Assembly (NCBI RefSeq): GCF_007747445.1 | Contig: NZ_CP036425.1 | Span: 3,022,175-3,086,174, forward strand | Direction: 5' to 3' | DNA length: 64,000 bases | Source of the DNA: Poriferisphaera corsica | GTDB taxonomy: Bacteria; Planctomycetota; Phycisphaerae; Phycisphaerales; Phycisphaeraceae | Part shown: positions 46,560 to 56,700 of the stretch, piece after piece | How the letters are laid out: each line of letters starts with the position of its first letter | How positions within the stretch are numbered: the first letter of the stretch is position 1 | The notes under the pieces: model-generated | The model's input: only the letters and a program-made list of their open reading frames with translations | Told to the model about the DNA's origin: nothing | Database searches by the model: none | Made by a program: the position numbers and the translations under genes

Positions 46560-47246
46560 TCAAGCGCGTTGTCTGCGGCGTAACAACATCGGCAGTAAAA
46601 AGGCACCCGCGCCTAACGCCGCAGGTGTCGGCACAACAACAGGTTCCTGCCCTGCAATCACTTCACCCAGTTCAATCTGAAACCGCGTATTCTCAAAACC
46701 CTCACCCGCAATTGTGAAGAAACCAATCCCCTCAGCCAATCCTGCAATAGGAACACTTACATCATCCCCAATCTCGATCGTGTCTGCTGGATACTCAAAC
46801 TCCAAATCAACACGGTCACCACCTGCAAAAGTAACAGGATTAATCCTCTCACCCCACGCTAAAATCACTCGGTCATTATCGCCTTCTAAATTCGTTTGAT
46901 CTTGCTGCAAAATATAGTTCGCACCTGAATCACTCAGATCAAACGTATACGAATCGCCGTTGATAGACAGTTCAATCGCTTGAACTGATGATGACGCTGT
47001 CAACCTTGCGCCGCCATCTAAATTCAGAACGTTGTCTGGATCCACCTCATAAACAAAACGTACGATTGCTTCGTCTCCAACTGTCGCATCGCCCGGAGCA
47101 TAATTTGTGCTCCCATTACTTGTCAAAGATGTAATCCGACCACTTGTCTCTACATACACCGGAGCCGCTTCCGCAATGCCCGCAATGCCCACAAATGGGA
47201 TCAGACCAAATGCGCCCTTGTACACATAACTTAGTGAAAATTCCAT
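46560..47246 (-). CDS. PEP-CTERM-like exported protein
   Basis: 228 residues. N-terminal signal-like helix (FGLIPFVGIAGIAEAAP), a beta-rich body (VRFVYEVDPDNVLNLDGGAR, LELSI-type strands) and a tail with VVPTPAAL, a hydrophobic helix and RRRQRA. The VPTPAA version of the sorting motif is common in Planctomycetota. It is expected to be exported and processed at the surface. A relic of a second gene with the same type of tail lies 490 bases upstream. Confidence 0.82.
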   Translation of the reverse strand: MEFSLSYVYKGAFGLIPFVGIAGIAEAAPVYVETSGRITSLTSNGSTNYAPGDATVGDEAIVRFVYEVDPDNVLNLDGGARLTASSSVQAIELSINGDSYTFDLSDSGANYILQQDQTNLEGDNDRVILAWGERINPVTFAGGDRVDLEFEYPADTIEIGDDVSVPIAGLAEGIGFFTIAGEGFENTRFQIELGEVIAGQEPVVVPTPAALGAGAFLLPMLLRRRQRA

Positions 47247-47737
47247 AGTGATTCTCTTTCTTAACCAATGCGTCTATCTGAAGTAACCAAAATCTCGTCC
47301 GACTGCGATGCACCGTAAACGTAGATGCAAGAACGTAGATGCAAGCGAACCAATACTTCACCACTCCGCGGCAACAATAGGCCCATACAATGACGCGACT
47401 CCAATGCATCTCAAACTTTCTTTCATACCCAACAATCTCACATCGCTCACAGCGTTCAAACGCACTTCCACTATCGCTTCACCTAACCGTTCAATGGATA
47501 TCCATCGCGCGTGAGCATTTGAGGACAACAGAACAATTCAGACACAACCTACAACTATGCTCCTAAATAAAAGACTCATACTTTTAGATATGAGTCTTTT
47601 CATCTCAAGGACAATACGCCATCCGCTGTAAATCGACTCACCTCTGCATTAACTCAAACGTCACAGTTGACGTATTAATCAAGCTCATCCCATCCCCACA
47701 ACCACGAAGTTGAAAGATAGTCATTCATCTCGTTCTC
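47247..47737. other. Intergenic region with an orphan terminator
   Basis: About 490 bases. Apart from the hairpin at 47569-47600 there is no supported feature; a short plus frame (47308-47514) is not convincing. Confidence 0.55.
47569..47600 (-). terminator. Orphan intrinsic terminator
   Basis: AAAAGACTCATA-N8-TATGAGTCTTTT, a 12-bp perfect stem with T runs on either strand. On the minus strand it lies 138 bases after the stop of the PEP-CTERM relic and probably was that gene's terminator. Confidence 0.75.
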
Positions 47738-47848
47738 TAACGCCATTTCAGCATTAATGACAACAACAATCCAACCACACCAAATACTGTCGGCGTCGGT
47801 ACAGCAACTGATGTATCACGATATATTCGATTAATCCTACCCCGATTT
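47738..47848 (-). pseudogene. Relic of a PEP-CTERM gene (tail only)
   Basis: 36 codons and a stop on the minus strand: AVPTPTVFG, then hydrophobic VVGLLLSLML and KWR before TAG. Upstream the frame closes at TGA and no body domain is present. Only the sorting tail of a former gene seems to survive. Confidence 0.55.
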
Positions 47849-47912
47849 CACCACTCATATTTCGGAGCTTGCCCCTTTTTACCTTGTTTTACCGATCCTG
47901 TATCATTGAGCC

Positions 47913-48428
47913 ATGACCAGAACGCTTACACCTGCCGCGACCCCCATCCCGCCACTTCTGCAATCGACCGCCCGGTTTTCAGATTGCCGCAAGTACCGCT
48001 ATACGCTGCACCGAATCTGGGAACCTGAGAAACCATACTGCATGTTTGTCGGCTTAAACCCCTCGACTGCGGATGAGATACAGAACGATCCGACGGTGCG
48101 CCGCTGCATCGGATATGCCATCGACTGGGGGTTTGGCGGGTTGGTGATGACGAACATTTTTGGTTTTCGCGCGACTGACCCCAAAGATATGAAAGCTTGC
48201 CCAGAGCCGATCGGATCGCGTAATAATTATTGGCTTAAAAAAGTGTCTGCTGGCGCAGGACTTACACTTTGCGCGTGGGGGAATCATGGGTCACATCTGT
48301 CACGATCTGAAGATGTTTATCCGTTGCTTACGAATCCGCATGCATTGAAAATTACAGGTACAGGCGAGCCTTCACATCCACTCTATCTGAAAAAAGATCT
48401 AGAACCCATCCCCTATATCCGCGACTAA
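47913..48428 (+). CDS. DUF1643-family protein
   Basis: 171 residues. FSDCRKYRYTLHRIWEPEKP, CMFVGLNPSTADEIQNDPTV, GGLVMTNIFGFRATDPKDMK and TLCAWGNHG are typical of DUF1643, a family of unknown function often encoded on accessory or phage-related DNA. The length is normal. GAG-only ribosome-binding site. Composition is balanced between strands, unlike either flank. Confidence 0.88.
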   Translation: MTRTLTPAATPIPPLLQSTARFSDCRKYRYTLHRIWEPEKPYCMFVGLNPSTADEIQNDPTVRRCIGYAIDWGFGGLVMTNIFGFRATDPKDMKACPEPIGSRNNYWLKKVSAGAGLTLCAWGNHGSHLSRSEDVYPLLTNPHALKITGTGEPSHPLYLKKDLEPIPYIRD

Positions 48429-48845
48429 TCTTTGCATCAATCCAGGTCGATATGAATACCTGCATTTAAGTCTTTATTTCTTAACAACGGTTTTGTGCGC
48501 ATCAAACCGATCACTTGAAGATGCGCCTTTGTGCGCGGGCTGCCAATTCCGAGCTTAAGCGTGCATTTCTTGGGTCATTTCTTTCCGAAGTTCTTAATTT
48601 TTCCGGATTTTTTGATCAAAATGGGCTGTTTTTGCATCGCCCACTTTTCAGTTCGTATCATTTCACAACCCGCGTCGGCGTAAGCACTTGCTCAATGTTG
48701 CTCTTTAAAATAAGACGTATTTGCGCGCACAGTCAATATTAATGTGCGCACGTTTTGCTCAGTTTTCTGCAAGTCACATGCGCAATAAATCATCCACAGA
48801 CCAACATAAATATTTGCGTGTGAATTAAAAATCAGATGATCGTAA
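48429..48845. repeat. Intergenic island B, rich in GCGCAC words
   Basis: No gene. Holds TTTGTGCGC at 48492-48500 and 48528-48536 (inverted form of GCGCACAAA), the 13-mer TCAAAATGGGCTG (48616-48628, inverted in island A), and the hairpin GCGCAC/GTGCGC (48725-48730 with 48744-48749). TCATCCACA at 48790 is one base from a DnaA box. It lies where the strand composition changes sign. Confidence 0.5.
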
Positions 48846-50552
48846 TTAATCGCCGACAGACCAGCGGTTGTCGTAACGCTGGGCGATAGGCATGCGGCGT
48901 CCGAAGCCGAAAGCGCGGCCAGTGATTTTGAGGCCCGGAGCGGCTTGCCTACGCTTGTACTCGTTAAGATCAATAAGCCGCACCATACGCAGGACGATAT
49001 CTTTGTCGAAATCTGTCTCATCAATGATATGAGCTGCAGATTGTTCCTTTTCGACATAGCGTTCAACGATCTCGTCGAGGATTTCGTAATCGGGGAGAGA
49101 ATCCTGATCTTTCTGGTCGGGGCGAAGTTCGGCTGATGGAGGTTTGGTGATTGTGTCTACGGGAATGACGGGGAGGTTGTATTGTTTGAGAAGCGGCGAG
49201 TCTGGAGAATCGTTGATCCAGCGAGATAGGTCGTAGACCATCGTTTTAGGAACGTCACAGAGAACAGAGAAGCCGCCACACATGTCGCCGTAGAGAGTGC
49301 AATAGCCGACAGCCATTTCAGACTTGTTACCGGTGGTGACAAGGAGTGCGCCAAATTTATTTGAAATGGACATCATGACGTTGCCACGGATGCGGGCCTG
49401 GATATTTTCTTCGGTAACGCCTTGCTGGGTGTCTTTGAACAAATCGGTGAGCATGGATTCCAAGGCGGTGTGGGCTTGCTCGATGGGGATGACGTGGAAG
49501 TCTATGCCAAGGTTAGACGCGAGGATTTCAGCATCGGAGACGGAACCGTCGGATGAGTAGCGAGAGGGCATGCCGATGCCGATGACGTTCTCTTTCCCGA
49601 TGGCGTCAACGGCGATGGCGCAGGTGAGTGCGGAGTCGATGCCGCCGGAGAGTCCGAGGACGATTTTGGTGAAGCCGCATTTACGGACATAGTCGCGTAA
49701 GCCGAGGGTAAGCGCATGATAGACGGAGTTGAGGCCGGTCTTAGGTTGTTCGATGCGGCCTTCAAGGCGATCATTTTCACTATTTTTGTCCGGCAAATCG
49801 GCGATGAGCAGATCTTCTTCAAAGTCTTTGGCGTGAGCGATGATTTCGCCACTCGCGTTGATCACACAGGAGTTACCGTCGAAGACGAGTTCGTCGTTGC
49901 CGCCGACCTGGTTGCAGTAGACGATGGGTTTGTGGTGCTTTCGCGCGACGTGGCGCATGAGGTTGAGTCGAAACTCGTGCTTGCCGAGAACGTAGGGAGA
50001 GGCGGCGGCGTTGATGAGGATGTCGGCGCCGAAGTCGACGAGTTGGTCGACGGGGTTGAGATGATAGAGGGGGCGTTCGAAGACGTCGTGTTCGTTCCAG
50101 AGATCTTCACAGATGGAGATGCCGAGGTTTTGGTTGTCGATGGTGGTGAGGGTTGGGGTGTCGGCGGGTTCGAAGTAACGACGCTCGTCGAAGACGTCGT
50201 AGTTCGGGAGGAGGGTTTTGACGTGGTGATTTTGGATTTGGCCATCGGCGCAGACGGCGACGGCGTTTTGAAGGAGGTGGCCGGCACCTTTGGGTGAGGC
50301 GATGGGGTAGCCGATGAAGGCGGTGATCCCAGTGCAGGATTGAGCGATGTGTTCGACGAGGTCGGCACATTGCTTGATGACACGGGGCTTGAGGAGGAGG
50401 TCTTTGGGGGGATAGCCAATGAGGGCGAGCTCGGGGAAGATGATGATCTGGGCGTTGCGGTCTTTGGCGCGGCTGATATCACGAAGGATAAGCTTGGTGT
50501 TGCCACGGAGGTCGCCGACGGTGGGGTTGATTTGTGAGATGGCTATTCGCAT
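48846..50552 (-). CDS. nadE: Glutamine-dependent NAD+ synthetase
   Basis: 568 residues from the preferred ATG; an in-frame ATG 36 bases upstream would add 12 residues not seen in the family. It makes NAD+ from deamido-NAD+, ATP and glutamine. The N-terminal nitrilase-type glutaminase domain carries the triad E41 (IIIFPELALIGYP), K112 (HHVKTLLPNY) and C148 (GISICEDLW). The C-terminal synthetase has the PP-loop VLGLSGGIDSALT (about 298-310) and TGNKSEMAVGYCTLYGDMCG. Single gene, no visible ribosome-binding site. Confidence 0.95.
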   Translation of the reverse strand: MRIAISQINPTVGDLRGNTKLILRDISRAKDRNAQIIIFPELALIGYPPKDLLLKPRVIKQCADLVEHIAQSCTGITAFIGYPIASPKGAGHLLQNAVAVCADGQIQNHHVKTLLPNYDVFDERRYFEPADTPTLTTIDNQNLGISICEDLWNEHDVFERPLYHLNPVDQLVDFGADILINAAASPYVLGKHEFRLNLMRHVARKHHKPIVYCNQVGGNDELVFDGNSCVINASGEIIAHAKDFEEDLLIADLPDKNSENDRLEGRIEQPKTGLNSVYHALTLGLRDYVRKCGFTKIVLGLSGGIDSALTCAIAVDAIGKENVIGIGMPSRYSSDGSVSDAEILASNLGIDFHVIPIEQAHTALESMLTDLFKDTQQGVTEENIQARIRGNVMMSISNKFGALLVTTGNKSEMAVGYCTLYGDMCGGFSVLCDVPKTMVYDLSRWINDSPDSPLLKQYNLPVIPVDTITKPPSAELRPDQKDQDSLPDYEILDEIVERYVEKEQSAAHIIDETDFDKDIVLRMVRLIDLNEYKRRQAAPGLKITGRAFGFGRRMPIAQRYDNRWSVGD

Positions 50553-50811
50553 GAGGGGTATTGTATTCGGGAATGGAGGAAATCTCATATTTCAGTGTGG
50601 ATTTGGAGATGTTGAAGGGGATCTGTGTGGAGATGTGAAATGAGGTAAAGGGTAAGGGTTATGCGGTGATGGGATTTGGGATGAGGCGGCTAGAAAGGCA
50701 GAAAGTAGCACAATTAGGAAAAGGATCGTTTATGATATTGCGGTATGTAGTTCTGTGTTTTGAATGATGTCATAAGTAGTGCATGCCCGTTCGGGATTAA
50801 GGTTGAGCGTG

Positions 50812-51828
50812 ATGAACAGGTCAACGGTTTTTTGGAAGCGTGGGGTGTTGGTGTGTGCGTTGTGTGGTGTGGTGATTGTGATGGGGATGAGTGTGGGCTG
50901 TGTTGCGAGTCAGGAAGAGCGTGAAGAGGCGCGGCTGTTGGCATCAGCGGAGAGACGGGCGGATGAAGCGGAACAGTACATGGCGATGGGGTATATCGAC
51001 ACGGCGCTGGCGGAATTTGGGATGGCGTTGGAGGAGAATCCGGATCTGATTGAGGCGCATATGGGGATGGGGGATGTCTACCGGGAGATTGGGAATTATG
51101 AATTAGCGAAGCGTGCTTATACGCGGGCAACGAAGGTTGATCCGAATCATTTCGATGCGCAGTATTCATTGGCGGTCATGCATCATTTGCTGTCGGAGTT
51201 TGGTGAGGCGGTGAAGGTATATTTGAGAGCGTTGGCGATTGAGCCGAGCTCGTTTGTGGCGAATCGTGATATTGCTGGGGCGTATATGCAGATGGAGCAG
51301 CCAGAGATTGCATTGAGATATGCGAAGCGTGCGACGGAGCTTGATACGGAACATCAGGAGGCATGGACAAATCTTGCTTCGATCTATGCGATGATGAAAG
51401 AATATCGTAAGGCGATTGATTGTTATCGTGAAGCGGCAGAGCTTGGTGATTTGAATGAGCGTGTGTTGCTGGGGCTGGGTGATGCACATATTCATTTGGG
51501 GAACTACAAGCGGGCTATCACTGTATTAGAGACTTATACATTGCGAGAGCAGTCGTCGACGGCTCATGAGCGGATGGGGTATGCGTACTTTAAATCGAAA
51601 CGATTTGTGAAAGCGTTGGGACATTACCGCAAGGCGTTGGTGATTGATGAGAATGATACGGCGGCGATGAATGGGATTGGGGCGTGCTTGATGACGCGAT
51701 ATATTCAAGAGGGGCGCGAGAATAAATTATGGCGAGATGAGGCGGCGGAGATGTGGCGTAAATCGCTGAAGATACGGCCGGTGCAGCCGCATATTGCGGA
51801 TTTGCTGTCGCGGTATAACCGGATGTAG
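50812..51828 (+). CDS. TPR-repeat lipoprotein
   Basis: 338 residues from the chosen ATG (an in-frame ATG at 50779 is possible). A signal peptide ends with MSVGC (lipobox Cys about 31). Seven to eight TPR units follow, for example DTALAEFGMALEENPDLIEA, LAKRAYTRATKVDPNHFDAQ and KALGHYRKALVIDENDTAAM. It is likely a periplasm-facing scaffold anchored in a membrane; partners are unknown. G-ending codons dominate, in line with the G-rich plus strand here. Confidence 0.85.
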   Translation: MNRSTVFWKRGVLVCALCGVVIVMGMSVGCVASQEEREEARLLASAERRADEAEQYMAMGYIDTALAEFGMALEENPDLIEAHMGMGDVYREIGNYELAKRAYTRATKVDPNHFDAQYSLAVMHHLLSEFGEAVKVYLRALAIEPSSFVANRDIAGAYMQMEQPEIALRYAKRATELDTEHQEAWTNLASIYAMMKEYRKAIDCYREAAELGDLNERVLLGLGDAHIHLGNYKRAITVLETYTLREQSSTAHERMGYAYFKSKRFVKALGHYRKALVIDENDTAAMNGIGACLMTRYIQEGRENKLWRDEAAEMWRKSLKIRPVQPHIADLLSRYNRM

Positions 51829-51903
51829 AGATGGGCATGCGGAAGAAGTGAGGGTGGGATACAATGCGTTCTTTGGTGTATTTATTTGAAGGATGCATAA
51901 GCA

Positions 51904-53073
51904 TTGCGTGAAGCACAGATACCCATTTATGCGGGACTAACTGACGAATTGCTGGAGCAGGCGGGGCTTGCGTATGCTGATCCGCGACAGGCGACGGCGC
52001 GGATATCGCAGCTTAGAAAGAAGTATGATGCGGATTCTGTAAGAGCGGCGATTGAGTTGGTTACGGCGAGGGCAAAGGCGAGGTTGAAGTTTCCTGAAAT
52101 CAGTGAGAGATTTTACGGAGATGTGGCGGGAGTGGAGATGGCATCATCGTGGGCGGTGGGAAAGCATAAAGCGAAGCGATTTACGGGGCAGGCAAGGGTT
52201 TGGGATTTATGTTGCGGGATTGGTGGGGACATGTTGAGCATCAAAGGTGTTGCGGGTGAGGTGATTGGCTATGAGATGGATGCGCTTCGAGCGTGGATGT
52301 GCGAGAAGAATACGGGGTGTGCGGTAGAGGTATGTGATGTCATAGAGCGGCAGTGGGTGGATGGTGTATTTCATCTGGATCCGGCGAGACGGGAAAATGA
52401 TTGGGGCGGGAAGCGGATGTGGCATTATGAAGATTTACAGCCGGGGCCGGAGTTTATTGAGAGATTGGTTGAGAAAAATCGTGGTGGGTGTATTAAGTTG
52501 GCGCCGTCGGTGTATGCGGAGGATTTGCCGTTTGAATGTGAGCTTGAGTATGTGAGTGAAAGGGGGCGATTGGTGCAGGGGATTGCTTGGGTGGGAGAGC
52601 TTGCTGAGTGCGAAAAACGGGCAACGATGGTGGATGGAGAGGAGGTGCATGAGCTATGTGGCGGAGAGGAGAGTCTAATCGCTGATTATATTGGTGGTGA
52701 GAGTCGATACTTATATACGGTTGATCCGAGTGTTGAACGTGCAGGGCTTATGAATGAGCTGGCTGAAAGAACGGGGTTGAAGGTTGTGCATGAGAAGTTG
52801 GGACTGCTAACGGGGAATGCTACAGTGAGCGATCCGTTTATACGGGGATTCGAGTTAATTGAAACAATGGGGTGGAAAGAAACACGAGTCAAGCGGTGGT
52901 TAGCGGCGCATGATGGGGGATTAGTTGAGGTAAAAACAAGGGGTAAAGTGGTCAACCCTGATACTGTGCAGATGCGATTACGAGGTAAAGGCGAAACAGT
53001 TTATACCGTGTTCATCCTGCGAAAAACGAAGCAAATTATTGCCTATATCACGCGGCGATTGGGATCGATATAA
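51904..53073 (+). CDS. SAM-dependent methyltransferase with THUMP-like C-terminal domain
   Basis: 389 residues, TTG start with AAGGA 10 bases upstream. The Rossmann-type methyltransferase core has VWDLCCGIGGDMLSIKG (motif I), VIGYEMDALRAWMCE and FHLDPARREN, the DPAR(R) loop of a family related to the class I SAM methyltransferases. The C-terminal 150 residues match the THUMP-like pattern (GRLVQGIAWVGELAECEKRA, then VTSDP-type SDPFIRGFEL). The substrate is probably RNA, by analogy with THUMP proteins; not certain. Confidence 0.82.
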   Translation: MREAQIPIYAGLTDELLEQAGLAYADPRQATARISQLRKKYDADSVRAAIELVTARAKARLKFPEISERFYGDVAGVEMASSWAVGKHKAKRFTGQARVWDLCCGIGGDMLSIKGVAGEVIGYEMDALRAWMCEKNTGCAVEVCDVIERQWVDGVFHLDPARRENDWGGKRMWHYEDLQPGPEFIERLVEKNRGGCIKLAPSVYAEDLPFECELEYVSERGRLVQGIAWVGELAECEKRATMVDGEEVHELCGGEESLIADYIGGESRYLYTVDPSVERAGLMNELAERTGLKVVHEKLGLLTGNATVSDPFIRGFELIETMGWKETRVKRWLAAHDGGLVEVKTRGKVVNPDTVQMRLRGKGETVYTVFILRKTKQIIAYITRRLGSI

Positions 53074-53148
53074 AAATCTGAAGAAGATTCATACATTTTT
53101 GGTAGCAGGTTACAAATTCACATCTTTCCAAATAAATCTAATGGATGA

Positions 53149-53562
53149 TTAGTCCATGATTTGCCCAAAGCCAATATCGTAGCCGTCAAGATCCTGGATT
53201 CCGAATTCTTGGATGCCATAGGGTGTATTGGTGATACCGTAGTCGATCGTGGCTCCGCGTGATTGCATTTCGCTATAGAGTTGCTGAACGTTATCGACCC
53301 AGAAATACGCATTCCAAAGGCGATCGACAACGCGATAGTGAGGAATGATAGATTGTTTATCGTTGGTTTGACAGAGCATGATGGAGCAACCGTCACGGTG
53401 GATAATGCAGAAGTTGGCGGGCTTGCCGAAGAAAGATTCGTATTCGAAACCGAGTTTTTCACGGTAGTGAGCGGCGGCAGCACGAACGTCCTCAACTAAA
53501 AGTACGGGAGCAACACCGAGGAGGCGGGCTGATATGTCGACCTGACGGACTTCGTAGACCAT
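53149..53562 (-). CDS. VOC-family (glyoxalase/bleomycin-resistance-like) protein
   Basis: 137 residues from ATG 53562, which has GGAG 7 bases upstream. Two beta-alpha-beta-beta-beta units: VAPVLLVEDVRAAAAHYREK LGFEYESF (split here) and NAYFWVDNVQQLYSEMQSRG with IQEFGIQDLDGYDIGFGQ. Possible metal ligands are few, so the enzymatic role is open. Single gene. Confidence 0.88.
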   Translation of the reverse strand: MVYEVRQVDISARLLGVAPVLLVEDVRAAAAHYREKLGFEYESFFGKPANFCIIHRDGCSIMLCQTNDKQSIIPHYRVVDRLWNAYFWVDNVQQLYSEMQSRGATIDYGITNTPYGIQEFGIQDLDGYDIGFGQIMD

Positions 53563-53771
53563 GTGATATCTCCAGTTCGGATGTGACACATCGAGAACGT
53601 TGCTTGAGAAACTAACAATGGCGATTACGTAGTTGCGGCGGCGAGTTTATAGATATTCTAACTGTCTGATAGATTGAATATATATGTCAATGTAATTTAA
53701 ACAATAAAAAGCCGACGATGCGAACGATGCATAGTTTGATTCATATGACTAGGTTTTATTATAACGCGTGA

Positions 53772-56700
53772 CTATTTGGCTGGATAGACAATTGGCAATT
53801 CGATACTGGTGACGTTGTCGACATCACGTTTGGAGGCGGCTTCGAACTGATCAGGCGGCGTATCGAAGTACATTTCAGCTAAGCGTTTAGCGCGTTCCAT
53901 TTTAGGGTAACGGACTTCACGGTAACCGCGGACGTCTTCGGGGACATTGAGGATTGAGAGCCAACGTTGGTAATCACGTTCGCCATGCCAATCGAGACGA
54001 TCGACGAGTGTTTCGTACCAGTCACGGAAGGCTTTCTCGCGTTTATGCCATTGAGGCATAACGGATCGGAGGAAGCGGCAGCCGGACATGAGACGAAGCA
54101 TCCAGTCACGTGTTTTGATTTCGAAAGAAATTGGACGGCCAAAGAGATCGAATTCGGGCTTGTTGTGGTGTTTGTAGACGATGCGGTCGCCGCGCTCAGG
54201 GTTGACGTTGAAGCGTTTACGATCGCGACGGTATTTCTCGGGGTTTGTGAGAAGAGCTGCGACGTAGATTTCGTCCTTGATGAGCATCACTTTGCCGAGA
54301 TTGTGGGCAACGGCGCGTGTGATTTCAAAACCGTATTCGGGGTGATCTTTGTGGAAGATCTGCTGAAGCCTGAGGCAGTAACGCTCGGCGTACTCGATGC
54401 CGCCCCAGATGAGACAGTCGTAGGTACGGATGATGACGTCACGGAGGAGTTGATCGGGGACACGCATGCCGCGAGTTGCGCGGAAGGTGTGCTTCATGAG
54501 TACTCGGAATTGCTTGGAAAGCTTTTCGCCCTTCGAGCCTTTGAACCAGAGGCGGAGCGTGTTGACTTTACGTCTAAGCGCCTGTTTGGCAGACTCATAT
54601 TCGTGGCGGGCAAAAACTTCGAACAGTTCGGGGTGCAGTGCGAGCTTGCGGCCAATGCCGAAAGCGCGGAGGTTGCGGTCGGCTTCTTTACCTGCGACTT
54701 TGCGGATGGCCAATTCGAGGGCGTCACGTTTAAGTGGGAGATAGCCAAGCTGGAAGGCGATGCCGAGCATCATGACGTTTGCGTAAACTTTGTTGTCGAG
54801 GACACGTTCACAGAGGTCGCCGATGCTGGCGGAGAAGAAGTGATCGGATTGTGAGTTATCGCGGAGAGATTTTTCGAGTTTCTCTTGATCAAGTTCGTCA
54901 CGGCCCATCATGGCGAGAACCGTCGGGGTATCGGTTGTGTTGAGTACGACTGAAGTTTTGTCGGATGAAGCTACGCGGTATGGCGCTTTGGGGTCGATAG
55001 CGCGGCAGGCTTCGAGCATGTCGAGGCCGAGCAGAAGGTCGGCTTTGCCGTAGGGGATAACGGGAGTAGTGAACTGATTCGAGGCGCGGAGACGGAGGCC
55101 TGCGGTACCGTTGTCGACGACACCTTCACTTCGTGTGTAGACGAGTTGACCGAAAACGCCACCGGAGCGAATGGCCATACCCTTCTTGTCGAGGAATTGA
55201 ACGTTGTAGCCCATTTCCTGACCTGCGAAAAGGAGGATCGCACGGCAAAGGCCGATACCCATACCACCAACACCTGCAAGGTGGACACGCCAAATATCTT
55301 GATCCGCGTGAACGGGTTTTGGGGGATCGGGAAGCGAATCTAGATCCACAAAGAGATCACCCATACGTTCTGGGGACTGACGAATGACGGTGACTTCTTC
55401 AAAGGATGGACAGGCGGAGATGCGTGCGCATGCACCGTCGTTCACACAGGTCGAGAAGTCGGTTTGGATTTTGGCGCCGTAGTCAGTGTCAACTTTTTTG
55501 AGTGCTGGACAGCCTGTGGTTGAGGTGCATTCGAGGCAGTATTCACAGACTTCTTCGGCAACATTCATGTAGGTTTTCTTGGAGAGGAAACCTTTCTCTT
55601 TGATTTCGGCACGTTCGGCGGTGCGAGCGCGGCGATGGTATTTGATGCCGCATTCTTTATCGGCGATGACGATTTTGACGCCATTGGATAGCACGGTCTG
55701 TTCGAGGAGATTGCGGTAACGATCACGATCGGCTGGGTTGATGCGAACGAGCTTAACGTCGTTGGTGATCTCTTTGGGGATGAGGCCTTTGATGATGCGT
55801 TCGATGTCGAGTGCGTTAGTGACGCGGCCCATGATGTCGGCGTCGTTTGATTCATGAGGCTGGTGGCCGGTCATGGCGGTGGTTGAGTTTTCGAGAATGA
55901 TGTAGGTGATGTCTTGGCCGTTATAGATGGATTGACCGATGGCGACCTGACCGGAGTGGTAGAAGGTGCCGTCACCCATGAAGACGATTTGTTTGTTATC
56001 GATGAAGGGGTCGACACCCGCACCGGTTGCGCCCCCGAGGCCCATGCCGGAGTAGTTCTGCATGAGTGGCTCGTTGGGTGGGAACATGAGCATGGTGTAG
56101 CAGCCGGTGTCGCCGTGAGCGACGAGATCGACTGGCTTGCGGCGGTGATGACGTTCCATGTAGTCTGCGTCAAGGAGATCGGCGCGGAGCTCAAGCAAGA
56201 CGTTGGATGAATCACGGTGCGGGCAACCAGGGCAGAAGGTTGGTGAGCGTGTGGGGAGATTTACTTTGATGTTGTTTGCGGCTTCGATGCGTTCGAGTTC
56301 TGTGGTGAGGTTGCCGTTGGTGAACTCAATGGGGAGAGTTGGGTGTGCGCGGAGAAGCGGGACGAGGATTTGGATGATGAGTGATGGGTTGAGGCCGCGT
56401 GTTGCTGGGAAACCATCGAGGCCGAGCGGGAAACGCTTGCCGTAGATTTCACAGTTGATGTTTTGTTCTTGACGGAGTTGGGCAGCGATGGCCTGAATGT
56501 GGTTCTCGACGAAGCCGCGGCGTTCTTCAACGACGATGGCCTGATCACATTGGCTGATAAATTCACCAACGATATTTTCACAGACAGGGTACGGCATGCC
56601 TAACTTAAGGATAGGGATGCGGCCGAGAAGGTTCATTTCGCTGAGCGCGTGGGCAAGGTAGCCATAGGCGTTACCGGAGGCGATGAAGCCGAGCGGAACG

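Noticed and set aside
48790..48798. TCATCCACA as a DnaA box
   Set aside because: One mismatch to TTATCCACA and only one copy; not sufficient alone to call an origin.
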